NCBI RefSeq assembly: GCF_040782645.1 | Contig: NZ_CP160403.1 | Location: 6,917,001 to 6,981,000 of the forward strand | Length of the DNA stretch: 64,000 bases | Reading direction: 5' to 3' | Origin: Streptomyces sp. HUAS ZL42 | Lineage (GTDB): Bacteria; Actinomycetota; Actinomycetes; Streptomycetales; Streptomycetaceae | Shown: piece by piece, positions 1-8,493 of the stretch | Layout: every line of letters starts with the position of its first letter | How positions within the stretch are numbered: the stretch's first letter is position 1 | Translations under genes and position numbers: made by a program | Notes under the pieces: generated by a model | What the model was told of the DNA's origin: nothing | Seen by the model: the letters and a program-made list of their open reading frames with translations, nothing else | Database searches by the model: none

Positions 1-842
1 AGCGCCACCGCACAGCCCTCAGGCGTCAGCACCTGCCCCGGCTGGATCGCGAACGGGGTGACGCTGCAGCCGGGCACGCGCAGGCACTCCGGGAAGCGCA
101 CCGGCAGCGTGCTGCCCAGCACGCCCCAGCCCAGCCGTTCCTCCCCGGGCGAGGGAGCGTCGGAGCGGACGAGCAGCAGTCCGCTGTCGGCGTCGGCGAG
201 CAGCAGCCGGTCGTCGCTGCCCGCGGCGATCTGCAGCAGCGGCGACATCTCGCCACCGCGCTCCAGGTCCACCACGACCGCCTTCGTCCGGCCCCCGGTC
301 TCCCGGTCGAGGGCCAGCATCCGTCCCGTGCGGTCCAGCCACACCCCGCCCGAGCAGCGCCCGGGGATCTCGGCGAGGTGCTCGGGCCCGAAGGCGCCGC
401 CCGCCACCAGCCACACCGCCGTCGAACTCGGGCCCACAGCAAGCGCGTACGCCCGCTCGCCGCACGGCGCCGGAGGCAGCAGCCGCAGCCGGGTGCCCGC
501 GTCGGGGCACTCGATCCCGCCCAGCGGGAGCTCGCCGGTGCCGGGCCCCGTCGGGTAGAGGAGCGAGAAGGAGTGCCACCCGTCCGCCACCCGGCGGATG
601 AGGACCCGCCCGTCGCTCATGGGCTGCAGCTCCGTGCCGGGCTCCTCCGGCTGGTTGCCGGGCAGCGGTACGGCGTACGGTTCGGGGCCGTCCAGCGTCC
701 AGCGCTCCGGGAACCAGGAGCCGGACGCGGCGTCCCGCGCCAGCCGCGCGGCGTAGGCGCCGTCCGCCGTGATCACGCACCCTGCCGGCGGCGTACCGCC
801 GTCCTCGTTCTCCGCAGCGGGCTCGATCGCACAGGCTGTCAT
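1..842 (-). CDS. Hypothetical protein, 3' end cut by window edge
   Basis: The frame is open on the minus strand from an ATG at 842 to the left edge (about 280 codons, no stop reached). A GGAGG ribosome site lies about 8 nt upstream (read on the minus strand) and supports the start. The N-terminus begins MTACAIEPAAENEDGG. Short, glycine-rich stretches alternating with hydrophobic strands (for example WLDRTGRMLALDRETGG and DDRLLLADADSGLLLV) suggest a beta-propeller-like repeat, but I recognise no named domain. The protein is cytoplasmic by appearance, with no signal peptide or membrane segment in the visible part. It is divergent from the Nif3 gene, with a 218-nt gap. Function unknown. Confidence 0.75.
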   Translation of the reverse strand, partial: MTACAIEPAAENEDGGTPPAGCVITADGAYAARLARDAASGSWFPERWTLDGPEPYAVPLPGNQPEEPGTELQPMSDGRVLIRRVADGWHSFSLLYPTGPGTGELPLGGIECPDAGTRLRLLPPAPCGERAYALAVGPSSTAVWLVAGGAFGPEHLAEIPGRCSGGVWLDRTGRMLALDRETGGRTKAVVVDLERGGEMSPLLQIAAGSDDRLLLADADSGLLLVRSDAPSPGEERLGWGVLGSTLPVRFPECLRVPGCSVTPFAIQPGQVLTPEGCAVA

Positions 843-1025
843 CGTTCGGTCACCTCCGGTGACGAAGCTAGTTTTCGTACGCACAGCCGGAGGACGGGCC
901 GGTAACCGCTTCACACATAAGGGTGGCGAAGAAGCGATTCGCCTGAGGGAACGGGGTCGGATGTGCTGGCCGGGGCGGGCCGGACGCGCCGATCCGGGCC
1001 GGGCCGCTCACCTGCCCGGTAGCGG

Positions 1026-1054
1026 TTCAGCCGCACGGAGGGGCCAGGTAGCCT
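1026..1054 (+). promoter_or_regulatory. Candidate promoter for the Nif3 gene
   Basis: TTCAGC (1026-1031), a 17-nt spacer and TAGCCT (1049-1054) resemble a housekeeping -35/-10 pair. The -10 ends only 6 nt before the GTG start at 1061 and no ribosome site is visible, so the transcript may be leaderless. This is inference from spacing and consensus only. Confidence 0.4.
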
Positions 1055-1060
1055 TTTCCC

Positions 1061-1912
1061 GTGCCCCGTCTGTCTGAAGTCATCGCCGCGCTGGAGACCC
1101 TGTGGCCCGCCGAGCGGGCCGAGTCCTGGGACGCGGTCGGCACGGTCGTGGGCGACCCCGACCAGGAGGTCTCCCGGGTCCTCTTCGCCGTCGACCCGGT
1201 CCAGGAGATCGTCGACGAGGCGCTGAAGCTCGACGCCGACCTGCTGGTCACCCACCACCCGCTCTACCTGCGCGGTACGACGACGGTCGCGGCCTCCACC
1301 TTCAAGGGCCGCGTGGTGCACACCCTCATCAAGAACGACATCGCGCTGCACGTGGCCCACACCAACGCCGACACGGCGGACCCGGGCGTCAGCGACGCAC
1401 TGGCCGGAGCGCTCGACCTGCGGGTCGTACGCCCCCTGGTGCCGGACCCGACCGATCCGTCCGGCCGTCGCGGCCTGGGCCGGATCTGCGAACTGGACCA
1501 CCCGGTGACCGTCGGCGAGTTCGCCGCCCGCGCCGCCGAACGGCTGCCCGCCACCGCGCAGGGCATCCGCGTAGCCGGCGACCCCGACGCGCCCCTCCGC
1601 ACGATCGCCGTCAGCGGAGGCAGCGGCGACAGCCTCTTCGACCACGTACGCGCGGCCGGCGTCGACGCCTTCCTCACCGCGGACCTGCGCCACCACCCGG
1701 CGTCCGAGGCCCGCGCCCACAGTCCCCTCGCGCTGCTCGACGCGGCGCACTGGGCCACCGAATGGCCCTGGTGCGAGCTGGCCGCCGCCCAGCTCGACGA
1801 GATCTCCGACCGCCACGGATGGGACCTTCGCGTCCACGTCTCGAAGACGGTCACCGACCCCTGGACGGCCCACGCGGCCTCCCCGGAATCGAACGCAGGA
1901 GCCCCCAACTGA
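1061..1912 (+). CDS. Nif3-like dinuclear metal-centre protein
   Basis: This 283-residue protein of the Nif3/YbgI family is often annotated as GTP cyclohydrolase I type 2. The family folds around a two-metal site; its true substrate is poorly defined. Visible family motifs are LLVTHHPLYLRG (about residues 66-77, metal-binding His pair), HVAHTNADTA (metal-binding His/Asp) and, near the C-terminus, FLTADLRHHPASEA and LLDAAHWATEWP with further metal-binding His and Glu. Length fits the short family form without the PII-like insert. The start is GTG at 1061, directly behind a likely -10 box. The stop overlaps the next gene's CTG start, and the zinc-ribbon and RNase H genes follow closely as an operon. 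This gene order is known from other Streptomyces genomes. Confidence 0.88.
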   Translation: MPRLSEVIAALETLWPAERAESWDAVGTVVGDPDQEVSRVLFAVDPVQEIVDEALKLDADLLVTHHPLYLRGTTTVAASTFKGRVVHTLIKNDIALHVAHTNADTADPGVSDALAGALDLRVVRPLVPDPTDPSGRRGLGRICELDHPVTVGEFAARAAERLPATAQGIRVAGDPDAPLRTIAVSGGSGDSLFDHVRAAGVDAFLTADLRHHPASEARAHSPLALLDAAHWATEWPWCELAAAQLDEISDRHGWDLRVHVSKTVTDPWTAHAASPESNAGAPN

Positions 1913-2652
1913 ACGCCGCGCCCGCCGACCAGATCCGACTCCTCGAAGTCCAGGACCTCGACGTCCGCCTCCAGCAGCTCGCGCACAAGCGGAAGTCGCT
2001 GCCCGAGCACGCCGAGATCGAGTCGCTGACCAAGGACCTCACCCAGCTGCGCGACCTGCTCGTGGCCGCGCAGACCGAGGAGAGCGACACCGCCCGCGAG
2101 CAGACCAAGGCGGAACAGGACGTCGACCAGGTCCGCCAGCGCGCCACCCGCGACCAGCAGCGCCTCGACTCCGGCGCCATCACCTCCCCCAAGGACCTGG
2201 AGAACCTCCAGCACGAGATCGCCTCCCTCGCCAAGCGGCAGGGCGACCTCGAGGACATCGTCCTGGAGGTCATGGAGCGCATCGAGTCCGTGCAGGAGCG
2301 GGTGCGGGAGCTGACCGAGCGGGTCTCCTCCGTCCAGGCGAAGATCGACGACGCGACCGCTCGCCGGGACGCCGCGTTCGAGGAGATCGACGGCGAGGTG
2401 GCGACGGTGACGAAGGAGCGCGAGGTCATCGCCGGTTCCGTCCCCGCGGACCTGCTCAAGCTCTACGACAAGCTGCGCGAGCAGCAGGGCGGCATCGGCG
2501 CGGCCAAGCTGTACCAGCGCACCTGCCAGGGCTGCCGCCAGGAGCTGTCCATCACCGACATCAACGAGATCCGCGCGGCCGCCCCCGACACGGTGGTGCG
2601 TTGCGAGAACTGCCGCCGCATCCTGGTGCGCACGGCCGAGTCCGGCCTCTAG
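1909..2652 (+). CDS. Coiled-coil zinc-ribbon protein (C4-type)
   Basis: The 247-residue product has a long charged coiled coil (about residues 5-170, rich in E, K, R, Q and L heptads) followed by a C-terminal zinc ribbon. The ribbon cysteines are seen as CQGC in a TCQGCRQEL context and CENC in VRCENCRRIL. This matches the actinobacterial zf-RING_7 family, whose members are thought to bind nucleic acid or partners; the exact role is not known. The only start consistent with conservation is CTG at 1909, overlapping the TGA of the Nif3 gene as CTGA, with AGGAG about 8 nt upstream. No ATG or GTG gives a sensible alternative, because upstream codons in this frame read the Nif3 gene out of phase. 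It is translationally coupled to its neighbours. Confidence 0.85.
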   Translation: MNAAPADQIRLLEVQDLDVRLQQLAHKRKSLPEHAEIESLTKDLTQLRDLLVAAQTEESDTAREQTKAEQDVDQVRQRATRDQQRLDSGAITSPKDLENLQHEIASLAKRQGDLEDIVLEVMERIESVQERVRELTERVSSVQAKIDDATARRDAAFEEIDGEVATVTKEREVIAGSVPADLLKLYDKLREQQGGIGAAKLYQRTCQGCRQELSITDINEIRAAAPDTVVRCENCRRILVRTAESGL

Positions 2653-2663
2653 GAGCCTGTGCC

Positions 2664-3872
2664 ATGCGGGAGTTCATCGTCGAGGCCGACGGCGGGTCAC
2701 GGGGCAACCCGGGGCCCGCGGGCTACGGCGCAGTGGTGATCGACGCGGCGACCGGGGAGACGCTCGCCGAGCGGTCGGAGTACCTCGGCGTGGCCACGAA
2801 CAACGTGGCCGAGTACAGCGGTCTGCTGGCCGGCCTGCACGCCGCGTACGAGTTGGACCCCGCTGCCACGATCCACGTCCGCATGGACTCCAAGCTGGTC
2901 GTCGAGCAGATGTCGGGCCGCTGGAAGATCAAACACCCGGGCATGAAGCCGCTGGCGGCGGAGGCGGCCCGCGTCTTTCCGCCGGACCGGGTGACGTACG
3001 AGTGGATTCCGCGGGAGCAGAACAAGAGGGCGGACCGGTTGGCGAACGAGGCGATGGACGCGGGGACGTCTTCTGCCGCTGCTTCCTTCGCTGTTCCCGA
3101 CTCCGGCCGGGGAGTGGCGGAGCCGCCGGGGGGCGGAGCGGCCAAGGCCGAGGCGGAGGCCGGGGCGAAAGCCGAGGTGAAGGCTGAGGCCGATGGACGG
3201 GCCGCTCGCGCTGTCGCCAGCCCCGGTTGGGCTCCCGCTGACATGGGCGCCCCGGCGACCTTCGTACTGCTCCGGCACGGGGAGACGCCGCTGACGCCTC
3301 AGAAACGGTTCTCCGGCAGCGGAGGCACCGATCCCTCCCTCTCCGCCGTGGGCCGGGAGCAGGCCGAGCGGGCCGCCGAGGCGCTGGCCCGCCGCGGCAC
3401 CATCCAGGCCATCGTCTCGTCGCCCCTCGCCCGGACCCGCGAGACCGCCGGTGCCGTAGCCGCCCGCCTCGGCCTGGACGTGACCATCGAGGACGGGCTG
3501 CGCGAGACGGACTTCGGCGCCTGGGAGGGCCTCACCTTCGGCGAGGTCCGCGAGCGCTACCCGGACGACCTGAACAAGTGGCTGGCCGACCCGGAGGCCG
3601 AACCGACCGGCGGCGGCGAGAGCTTCGCGGCCACCGCGGCGCGCATGGCCGTCACCCGCGACAAGCTGGTGGCGGCGTACGCGGGCCGCACGGTCCTGCT
3701 CGTCTCGCACGTCACCCCGATAAAGACTCTCGTACGACTCGCCCTGGGCGCCCCGCCGGAGTCCCTGTTCCGCATGGAACTCTCGGCCGCCTCCCTGTCG
3801 GCGGTCGCCTACTACGCCGACGGCAACGCCAGCGTCCGCCTCTTCAACGACACGTCCCACCTGCGCCCCTGA
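2664..3872 (+). CDS. Bifunctional RNase H / acid phosphatase
   Basis: This 402-residue fusion is of the type seen in Mycobacterium (Rv2228c) and Streptomyces. Residues 1-135 are RNase HI: VEADGGSRGNPGPAGYG carries the first catalytic Asp (D9), NNVAEY the Glu, RMDSKLV the second Asp and NKRADRLANEA the last. RNase H cuts the RNA strand of RNA:DNA hybrids. A low-complexity linker rich in Ala, Glu and Lys (about 140-190) joins it to a histidine-phosphatase domain: LLRHGETPLT carries the phosphorylated His, DFGAWEGLTFGEV and VSHVTPIK the remaining active-site residues. In mycobacteria the phosphatase half acts in alpha-ribazole phosphate (cobalamin) metabolism. The start is ATG at 2664, with an AGGAG motif upstream; the gap from the previous stop is 11 nt. 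Its last 29 nt overlap the convergent aldolase gene. Confidence 0.93.
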   Translation: MREFIVEADGGSRGNPGPAGYGAVVIDAATGETLAERSEYLGVATNNVAEYSGLLAGLHAAYELDPAATIHVRMDSKLVVEQMSGRWKIKHPGMKPLAAEAARVFPPDRVTYEWIPREQNKRADRLANEAMDAGTSSAAASFAVPDSGRGVAEPPGGGAAKAEAEAGAKAEVKAEADGRAARAVASPGWAPADMGAPATFVLLRHGETPLTPQKRFSGSGGTDPSLSAVGREQAERAAEALARRGTIQAIVSSPLARTRETAGAVAARLGLDVTIEDGLRETDFGAWEGLTFGEVRERYPDDLNKWLADPEAEPTGGGESFAATAARMAVTRDKLVAAYAGRTVLLVSHVTPIKTLVRLALGAPPESLFRMELSAASLSAVAYYADGNASVRLFNDTSHLRP

Positions 3873-4524
3873 GCCCAGCCGCACCCCGGGCCAGCTCCTC
3901 GATCCGGGCCCAGTCCCGGGCGGCGACGGCGTCCGGGGGCAGCATCCAAGTGCCGCCGACGCAGCCGACGTTGGGAAGCGACAGATACTCCGCCGCGTTG
4001 TCCGGCCCGATCCCCCCGGTCGGGCAGAAGCGCGCCTGCGGAAGCGGCCCGGCGAGCGACTTCAGATAAGCCGTGCCGCCCGCGGCCTGCGCGGGAAAGA
4101 ACTTCATCTCCCGGACCCCGCGCTCGAGCAGCGCCACGACCTCGGATGTCGTCGACACCCCCGGCAGGAAGGCCACCCCGGACGCCCGCATCGCTTGCAG
4201 CAGTACGTCGGTCCAGCCGGGGCTCACGAGAAAACGCGCCCCCGCCGCCACGGACTCGGCCACCTGCTCCGGGGTGATCACGGTCCCCGCTCCGACGACG
4301 GCCTCCGGCACGGCGGTGGCGATGGCGCGGATCGCGTCCAGTGCGGCTGGAGTCCGCAACGTCACCTCGATCGCGGGGAGCCCGCCGGCGAGGAGGGCGC
4401 GGGCGAGCGGTACGGCGTCGGCGGCGTTCTCGATGATGACGACGGGCACGACGGGGGCGATATCGAGCACGGACGCGGACAGGGGAGAGCCGGGCAGGGG
4501 AGAGCCGGGCAGGGGAGAGGCCAT
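3844..4524 (-). CDS. eda: KDPG/KHG aldolase (2-dehydro-3-deoxy-phosphogluconate aldolase)
   Basis: The 226-residue class I aldolase cleaves 2-keto-3-deoxy-6-phosphogluconate to pyruvate and glyceraldehyde 3-phosphate (Entner-Doudoroff and related sugar-acid routes). Key motifs are IEVTLRTP with the catalytic Glu, GAGTVITPEQ, the Schiff-base Lys in MKFFPAQAAGG, and the phosphate-binding CPTGGI. Length is normal once the odd N-terminus is allowed for: residues 2-15 are a repeated SPLPG sequence from a 15-bp direct repeat at about 4484-4515. The true start may therefore be the GTG at 4470 (VLDIAPVVPV), where homology begins; neither start has a strong ribosome site. The gene overlaps the 3' end of the RNase H gene by 29 nt. 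Confidence 0.9.
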   Translation of the reverse strand: MASPLPGSPLPGSPLSASVLDIAPVVPVVIIENAADAVPLARALLAGGLPAIEVTLRTPAALDAIRAIATAVPEAVVGAGTVITPEQVAESVAAGARFLVSPGWTDVLLQAMRASGVAFLPGVSTTSEVVALLERGVREMKFFPAQAAGGTAYLKSLAGPLPQARFCPTGGIGPDNAAEYLSLPNVGCVGGTWMLPPDAVAARDWARIEELARGAAGLRGAGGTCR

Positions 4525-4599
4525 GGCGTCATCGTGCCCGGGGTGAGCAGCATGCGCAAAGGTCGTTGCGCATGCTGCAATGGAGCATGGGGGTTGGTG

Positions 4600-5382
4600 T
4601 CAGTGGACTTCGGTCACCAGCACGTCGAGAGTCCACGCCTTACCGGCCCCCACCGGAGCGTCGACCTCCACGACGTATCCGAGGTCTCGCAGCGTCTCGA
4701 CGAGCTCCGCCGGCCCGGAGGGCGCCGCACCCGCCGTCAACAGACTCCGTACGATCCGCCCCTTGGTCGCCTTGTTGAAGTGGCTGACGACCTTCCGGGT
4801 AGGCGCGTGCAGTACGCGCACGGTCGCAGTCCGCCCGGCGACCTCACCTTTAGGCTTCCAGGCGGCCGCGTAGGCGGAGGACCGCAGGTCCAGGACGAGC
4901 CCGTCCCCGGCAGCCTCGGGGAGGGCGGCGGCCATCGGTGCACGCCAGTACGCGCCCAGGGCCCCGAGCGCAGGCAGCTTGACGCCCATCGAGCAGCGGT
5001 AGGAGGGGATCTTGTCGGTCACGCGGACCGCACCCCACAGCCCGGAGAAGACGAGCAGAGAGCGGGTGGCCCGCCTCTTGGCGGCCGTATCGAGGGATGC
5101 CAGGTCGAGGGCGTCGTACAGCACCCCGGTGTAGATCTCCCCGGCGGGCCGCGCTCCGGCGGTCCGAAGCTCGACGTTCTTCGCGACCTCGCCCCGCAGC
5201 CCCTCACTCAGCCCGAGCACCTCGCGAGCCTTGTCCTCGTCACTCGCGCACAACTCGACGAGTTCGCCGAGGACGGCCTCACGGGTGGCGGTCAGCCCCG
5301 GCAAGGACAGCGACTCCAGCTTCAGAGGGGCGCCACGCCCGGAGGATGCCTTGCCTTCGGAGGGCGGCAACAGGACAAGCAC
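4600..5382 (-). CDS. yaaA: YaaA-family (UPF0246/DUF328) peroxide-stress protein
   Basis: This 260-residue protein opens with VLVLLPPSEGK, the signature start of the YaaA family. It carries further family blocks: GVLYDALDL, LLVFSGLWGAVRVTDKIPSYR and LVLDLRSSAYAAAW. In Escherichia coli YaaA limits free iron and protects DNA during hydrogen-peroxide stress; the fold binds DNA. The GTG at 5382 is preceded by AAGGAGA at a good distance, which fixes the start. The frame stays open well upstream into the antisense of the next gene, but that part is a shadow. The gene is divergent from the RNB gene, with a 72-nt shared promoter region. Confidence 0.9.
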   Translation of the reverse strand: MLVLLPPSEGKASSGRGAPLKLESLSLPGLTATREAVLGELVELCASDEDKAREVLGLSEGLRGEVAKNVELRTAGARPAGEIYTGVLYDALDLASLDTAAKRRATRSLLVFSGLWGAVRVTDKIPSYRCSMGVKLPALGALGAYWRAPMAAALPEAAGDGLVLDLRSSAYAAAWKPKGEVAGRTATVRVLHAPTRKVVSHFNKATKGRIVRSLLTAGAAPSGPAELVETLRDLGYVVEVDAPVGAGKAWTLDVLVTEVH

Positions 5383-5442
5383 GGGGTCTCCTTCTCTTGG
5401 CTCCGGGACAGCGTACGGCGTGCCAGGCAGGGGTCCCGGTCC

Positions 5443-5448
5443 TACTCT
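5443..5448 (+). promoter_or_regulatory. Candidate -10 box for the RNB gene
   Basis: TACTCT lies 6 nt before the ATG at 5455, and no Shine-Dalgarno sequence is present. This arrangement fits a leaderless transcript beginning at or next to the start codon. No convincing -35 hexamer is seen at 17-18 nt. Confidence 0.3.
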
Positions 5449-5454
5449 CGTTCC

Positions 5455-6900
5455 ATGCCCCGCCGCCACATCCGCGTGACCGGCGCCCCCGAAGCCCCCC
5501 TCCGGGCCGCGCTCACAGCGCTGCGCACCCGACTCGGAATCCCCGAGAGGTTCCCGCCCGAGGCCCTGGCAGAGGCGGAACGAACGGCGCAGGCACCGGC
5601 GCTCCCGTCGTACGACTCGTACGACGCCACCGACATCCCCTTCTTCACCATCGACCCGCCCACCTCCAGGGACCTCGACCAGGCCCTGCACCTCTCCCGT
5701 CAGGGCACCGGCTACCGCGTCCGGTACGCCATCGCAGACGTCGCCGCCTTCGTCGTACCGGGCGGACCGCTGGACGCGGAGGCCCACCGCCGGGTGACGA
5801 CCCTCTACTTCCCGGACGAGAGGATCCCGCTGCACCCGCCGGTGCTGAGCGAGGCCGCAGCGAGCCTGCTCCCGGACGAGCCCCGCCCGGCGGTGATGTG
5901 GACGATCGACCTGGACGCGGACGGCCGTACGCTCGCGGTCGACGTCCACCGCGCCCAGGTCCGCAGCCGGGCCAGGCTCGACTACGCGGGCGTACAGAAG
6001 CAGATCGACGACGGCACGGCGGAGGAACCGCTGGCGCTGCTCAAGGTGATCGGGCGGCTGCGGGAGCGGCTGGAAGTGGAGCGGGGCGGCATCTCGCTCA
6101 ACGTGCCCGAGCAGGAGATCGTGGCGAAGGACGACGGTGCGTACGAACTGACGTACCGCGCCCCGCACCCCGCAGACGCCTGGAACGCCCAGATCTCCCT
6201 GCTGACGGGCATGGCGGCGGCGGACGTGATGCTCGCGTACGGCACGGGAGTGCTCCGCACCCTGCCCGCCGCCCCGTCCGGCGCGGTCGGCCGCCTCCGC
6301 CGCACGGCCCACGCCCTGCACATCGACTGGCCGCACCACGTCTCGTACGCGGAACTGGTCCGCTCCCTGGACCCGCACAACACGCGCCACGCGGCCTTCC
6401 TCCAGGAGTGCACGACGCTGCTGCGCGGCGCCGGCTACACGGTGTTCCGGGACGGCAAGCTCCCGGAGATCACGACACACTCGGCGGTGGCGGCGCCGTA
6501 CACACACTGCACGGCCCCACTGCGCCGCCTGGCCGACCGGTACGCGGCGGAGCTGTGCCTGGCCGCGGTCGCTGGTGAGGCTCCGCCCGAGTGGGTGCTC
6601 GCCGCGCTGGACGCGTTGCCGAAGGAGATGGCGGACGGCGGCAGACGCGCGGGGACGGTCGAGCGCACGTGCGTGGACATCGTCGAGGCCGCGGTGTTGC
6701 AGGACCGGGTCGGCGAGGTCTTCGACGGGTGTGTGGTGGACGTGGAAGAAGACCAACCGACCGTCGGGAAGGTGCAGTTGGAGTCCCCGGCGATTATTGC
6801 GCGGATCGAGGGGGAGAGCCTTCCGCTGGGGGAGCGGCTACGGGTCCGGCTCACGCAGGCCGATCCGGCAGCGGCGAAGGTGAGCTTCGCGCCCGCGTGA
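5455..6900 (+). CDS. RNB-domain exoribonuclease (RNase II/R family)
   Basis: The 481-residue protein contains the RNB catalytic core of RNase II/R enzymes, which degrade RNA 3' to 5'. Residues about 50-75 read IPFFTIDPPTSRDLDQALHL, holding the acidic Mg2+-binding cluster (D..SRDLDQA). VRYAIADVAAFV, YFPDERIPLHPPVLSEAAASLLP, the HSAVAAPYTHCTAPLRRLADRY block and the C-terminal VDVEEDQPTVGKVQL follow in the usual family order. N-terminal cold-shock domains and a C-terminal S1 domain are missing or minimal. It therefore belongs to the short actinobacterial RNB form rather than classic RNase R. The start is ATG at 5455 (MPRRHIRVTGAP). The reading frame is open further upstream, but that part lies antisense to yaaA and has no homology. 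Confidence 0.9.
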   Translation: MPRRHIRVTGAPEAPLRAALTALRTRLGIPERFPPEALAEAERTAQAPALPSYDSYDATDIPFFTIDPPTSRDLDQALHLSRQGTGYRVRYAIADVAAFVVPGGPLDAEAHRRVTTLYFPDERIPLHPPVLSEAAASLLPDEPRPAVMWTIDLDADGRTLAVDVHRAQVRSRARLDYAGVQKQIDDGTAEEPLALLKVIGRLRERLEVERGGISLNVPEQEIVAKDDGAYELTYRAPHPADAWNAQISLLTGMAAADVMLAYGTGVLRTLPAAPSGAVGRLRRTAHALHIDWPHHVSYAELVRSLDPHNTRHAAFLQECTTLLRGAGYTVFRDGKLPEITTHSAVAAPYTHCTAPLRRLADRYAAELCLAAVAGEAPPEWVLAALDALPKEMADGGRRAGTVERTCVDIVEAAVLQDRVGEVFDGCVVDVEEDQPTVGKVQLESPAIIARIEGESLPLGERLRVRLTQADPAAAKVSFAPA

Positions 6901-7002
6901 TCCCGTGATCGTGTGCCACGATCGAGGGAACGGGTCCCAATCTCACGGACAGGTGATCAGCCGATGACCCACCATGGCGAGCGACCGAAGGAGGGGCGTG
7001 AC

Positions 7003-7578
7003 ATGACTGCCGTGGCACACGAACCGATCACGCAGGAGCTCCTGCTTGAGTGGTTTCTCGCCCTGGAGACGCCGGAGGGCTTCCGGGCCGAGCTGATCGA
7101 GGGGGAGATCGTCGTGACGCCGCCGCCGGACGGGGACCACGAAGACTACATCGGCCTGATCGTGGGCCAGGTGATCAGGCGGTCCCGGACCGACATGCAG
7201 TTCTCCGGGAACAAGGGCCTGAAGCTTGGAAAAGCGGAGGGCTGCCCGAAAGACCACGTGATCCCTGATGGCACATTCGCTCCCGGGGAGCTGCGGCTTT
7301 ACAGGGGCGCCGAGCCCTGGATGCCCTGCCGCGGCGTTGCCATGGTGCTGGAAGTGACATCCACCAAGCCCAGGAACGACCGTGAGGTCAAACGTCGCTG
7401 CTACGCCCGCGGAGGCATCCCCCTCTATCTGCTCGTCGACCGGGACGTCTCCCAGGTCACCCTGTTCAGCGATCCGGAGAAGAGCGATTACCAGCAGCAC
7501 TGCACCCTCGCCTTCGGTAAGCCCCTGACCCTCCCGGAGCCCTTCGCGTTCGACTTGGACACGAGCGACTTCCTCTAA
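7003..7578 (+). CDS. Uma2-family (DUF820) putative restriction-type endonuclease
   Basis: This 191-residue protein belongs to the Uma2 family, a PD-(D/E)xK-fold family greatly expanded in Streptomyces and cyanobacteria; biological role unknown. Typical blocks are visible: RAELIEGEIVVTPPPDGDHE near the N-terminus, VIPDGTFAP (catalytic Asp context), MVLEVTSTKPRNDREVKRRCYA (E and K of the ExK-like motif) and GIPLYLLVDRD. The ATG at 7003 is preceded by GAAGGAGGGG at good spacing; the longer open frame from 6913 lacks a ribosome site. It stands alone between the RNB gene and the AraC regulator. Confidence 0.87.
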   Translation: MTAVAHEPITQELLLEWFLALETPEGFRAELIEGEIVVTPPPDGDHEDYIGLIVGQVIRRSRTDMQFSGNKGLKLGKAEGCPKDHVIPDGTFAPGELRLYRGAEPWMPCRGVAMVLEVTSTKPRNDREVKRRCYARGGIPLYLLVDRDVSQVTLFSDPEKSDYQQHCTLAFGKPLTLPEPFAFDLDTSDFL

Positions 7579-7640
7579 GCCCCCCGGGATGGAATAGGGA
7601 CCTGAAGGCGTTGCACCCCTAGAACGTGAGGGGGTGCGAG

Positions 7641-8474
7641 GTGAGCGCAAGAGAACAGGCCCTGTGGACCAGGGCAAGGCTGGGCCGCTGCGGCCCCCCG
7701 CTCTACCTGCTCACCGCCTGCTTCGACAAGCACGTCTACGCCCCGCACGCCCATGACGAGTTCACCATCGGCGTCTGCGTCGGCGGCTCCGAGTTCATCG
7801 ACTACCGCGGCGGCCGCATCCGCACCGGCCCCGGCTCGATCGTCGTCCTCGCCCCCGGCGAGATGCACACCGGCGGCCCCGACAACGCCACCGACGGCTA
7901 CGCGTACCGCGCCCTGTACGCCGAGCCGTCCCTCCTCACCGACGGCATCCAGGGCGGCGGCCTCCCAGACTTCCGTGAGCCCCTGCTCGACGACGGTGAA
8001 CTGGCCGCGGCCCTCCGCGTGACCCACACAGAACTCAGTGCCTGCCCGGACCCTCTGGAGGCCGAGTCCCGCCTCCCCTGGCTGCTCACGGCCCTGGCCC
8101 GCCGCCACTCGACGGCCCGCCCGACGACGGACACCATCCCCGGCGCCGACCACATAGCCCACACCGTCCGCGACCGCCTGGCCGACGAACTCCTCTCCCC
8201 ACCCTCCCTGGCCGACCTCGCCACCGACCTGGGCCTGTCCCGCTACCAGCTCCTACGCGCCTTCCGTACGACGATGGGTGTGCCGCCGTACGCCTGGCTG
8301 GCCCAGTACCGCGTGAAGCGGGCCCGCGCCCTCCTGGATTCAGGCCTGCGCCCGGCGGAGGTGGCAGCGCTGGTGGGCTTCGCGGACCAGGCACACCTCA
8401 CCCGCTGGTTCCGCCGCGTACTGGGGGCCACTCCGGCGGCGTACCGCAACAGCGTTCAAGACCGCAGGGCCTGA
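7641..8474 (+). CDS. AraC-family transcriptional regulator
   Basis: The 277-residue regulator has an N-terminal cupin-like ligand domain (about residues 20-110: YAPHAHDEFTIGVCVGG, GSIVVLAPGEMHTGGP) and a C-terminal AraC-type double helix-turn-helix (about 175-275). The DNA-binding half shows LADLATDLGLSRYQLLRAFR followed by GVPPYAWLAQYRVKRARALL and AEVAALVGFADQAHLTRWFRR. The GTG at 7641 is chosen because GAGGGGG lies 8 nt upstream; a GTG at 7626 is also in frame but has no such site. The EamA transporter gene begins 19 nt downstream, so the regulator probably controls or senses the transporter's substrate. Confidence 0.9.
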   Translation: MSAREQALWTRARLGRCGPPLYLLTACFDKHVYAPHAHDEFTIGVCVGGSEFIDYRGGRIRTGPGSIVVLAPGEMHTGGPDNATDGYAYRALYAEPSLLTDGIQGGGLPDFREPLLDDGELAAALRVTHTELSACPDPLEAESRLPWLLTALARRHSTARPTTDTIPGADHIAHTVRDRLADELLSPPSLADLATDLGLSRYQLLRAFRTTMGVPPYAWLAQYRVKRARALLDSGLRPAEVAALVGFADQAHLTRWFRRVLGATPAAYRNSVQDRRA

Positions 8475-8493
8475 CCCGGCCGAGACTCGCCGT

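Noticed and set aside
1102..1908. N-terminal extension of the zinc-ribbon protein
   Set aside because: It is the out-of-frame reading of the Nif3 gene; homology begins at 1909.
4195..5454. N-terminal extension of the RNB protein
   Set aside because: The region is antisense to yaaA and eda, which carry the real motifs.
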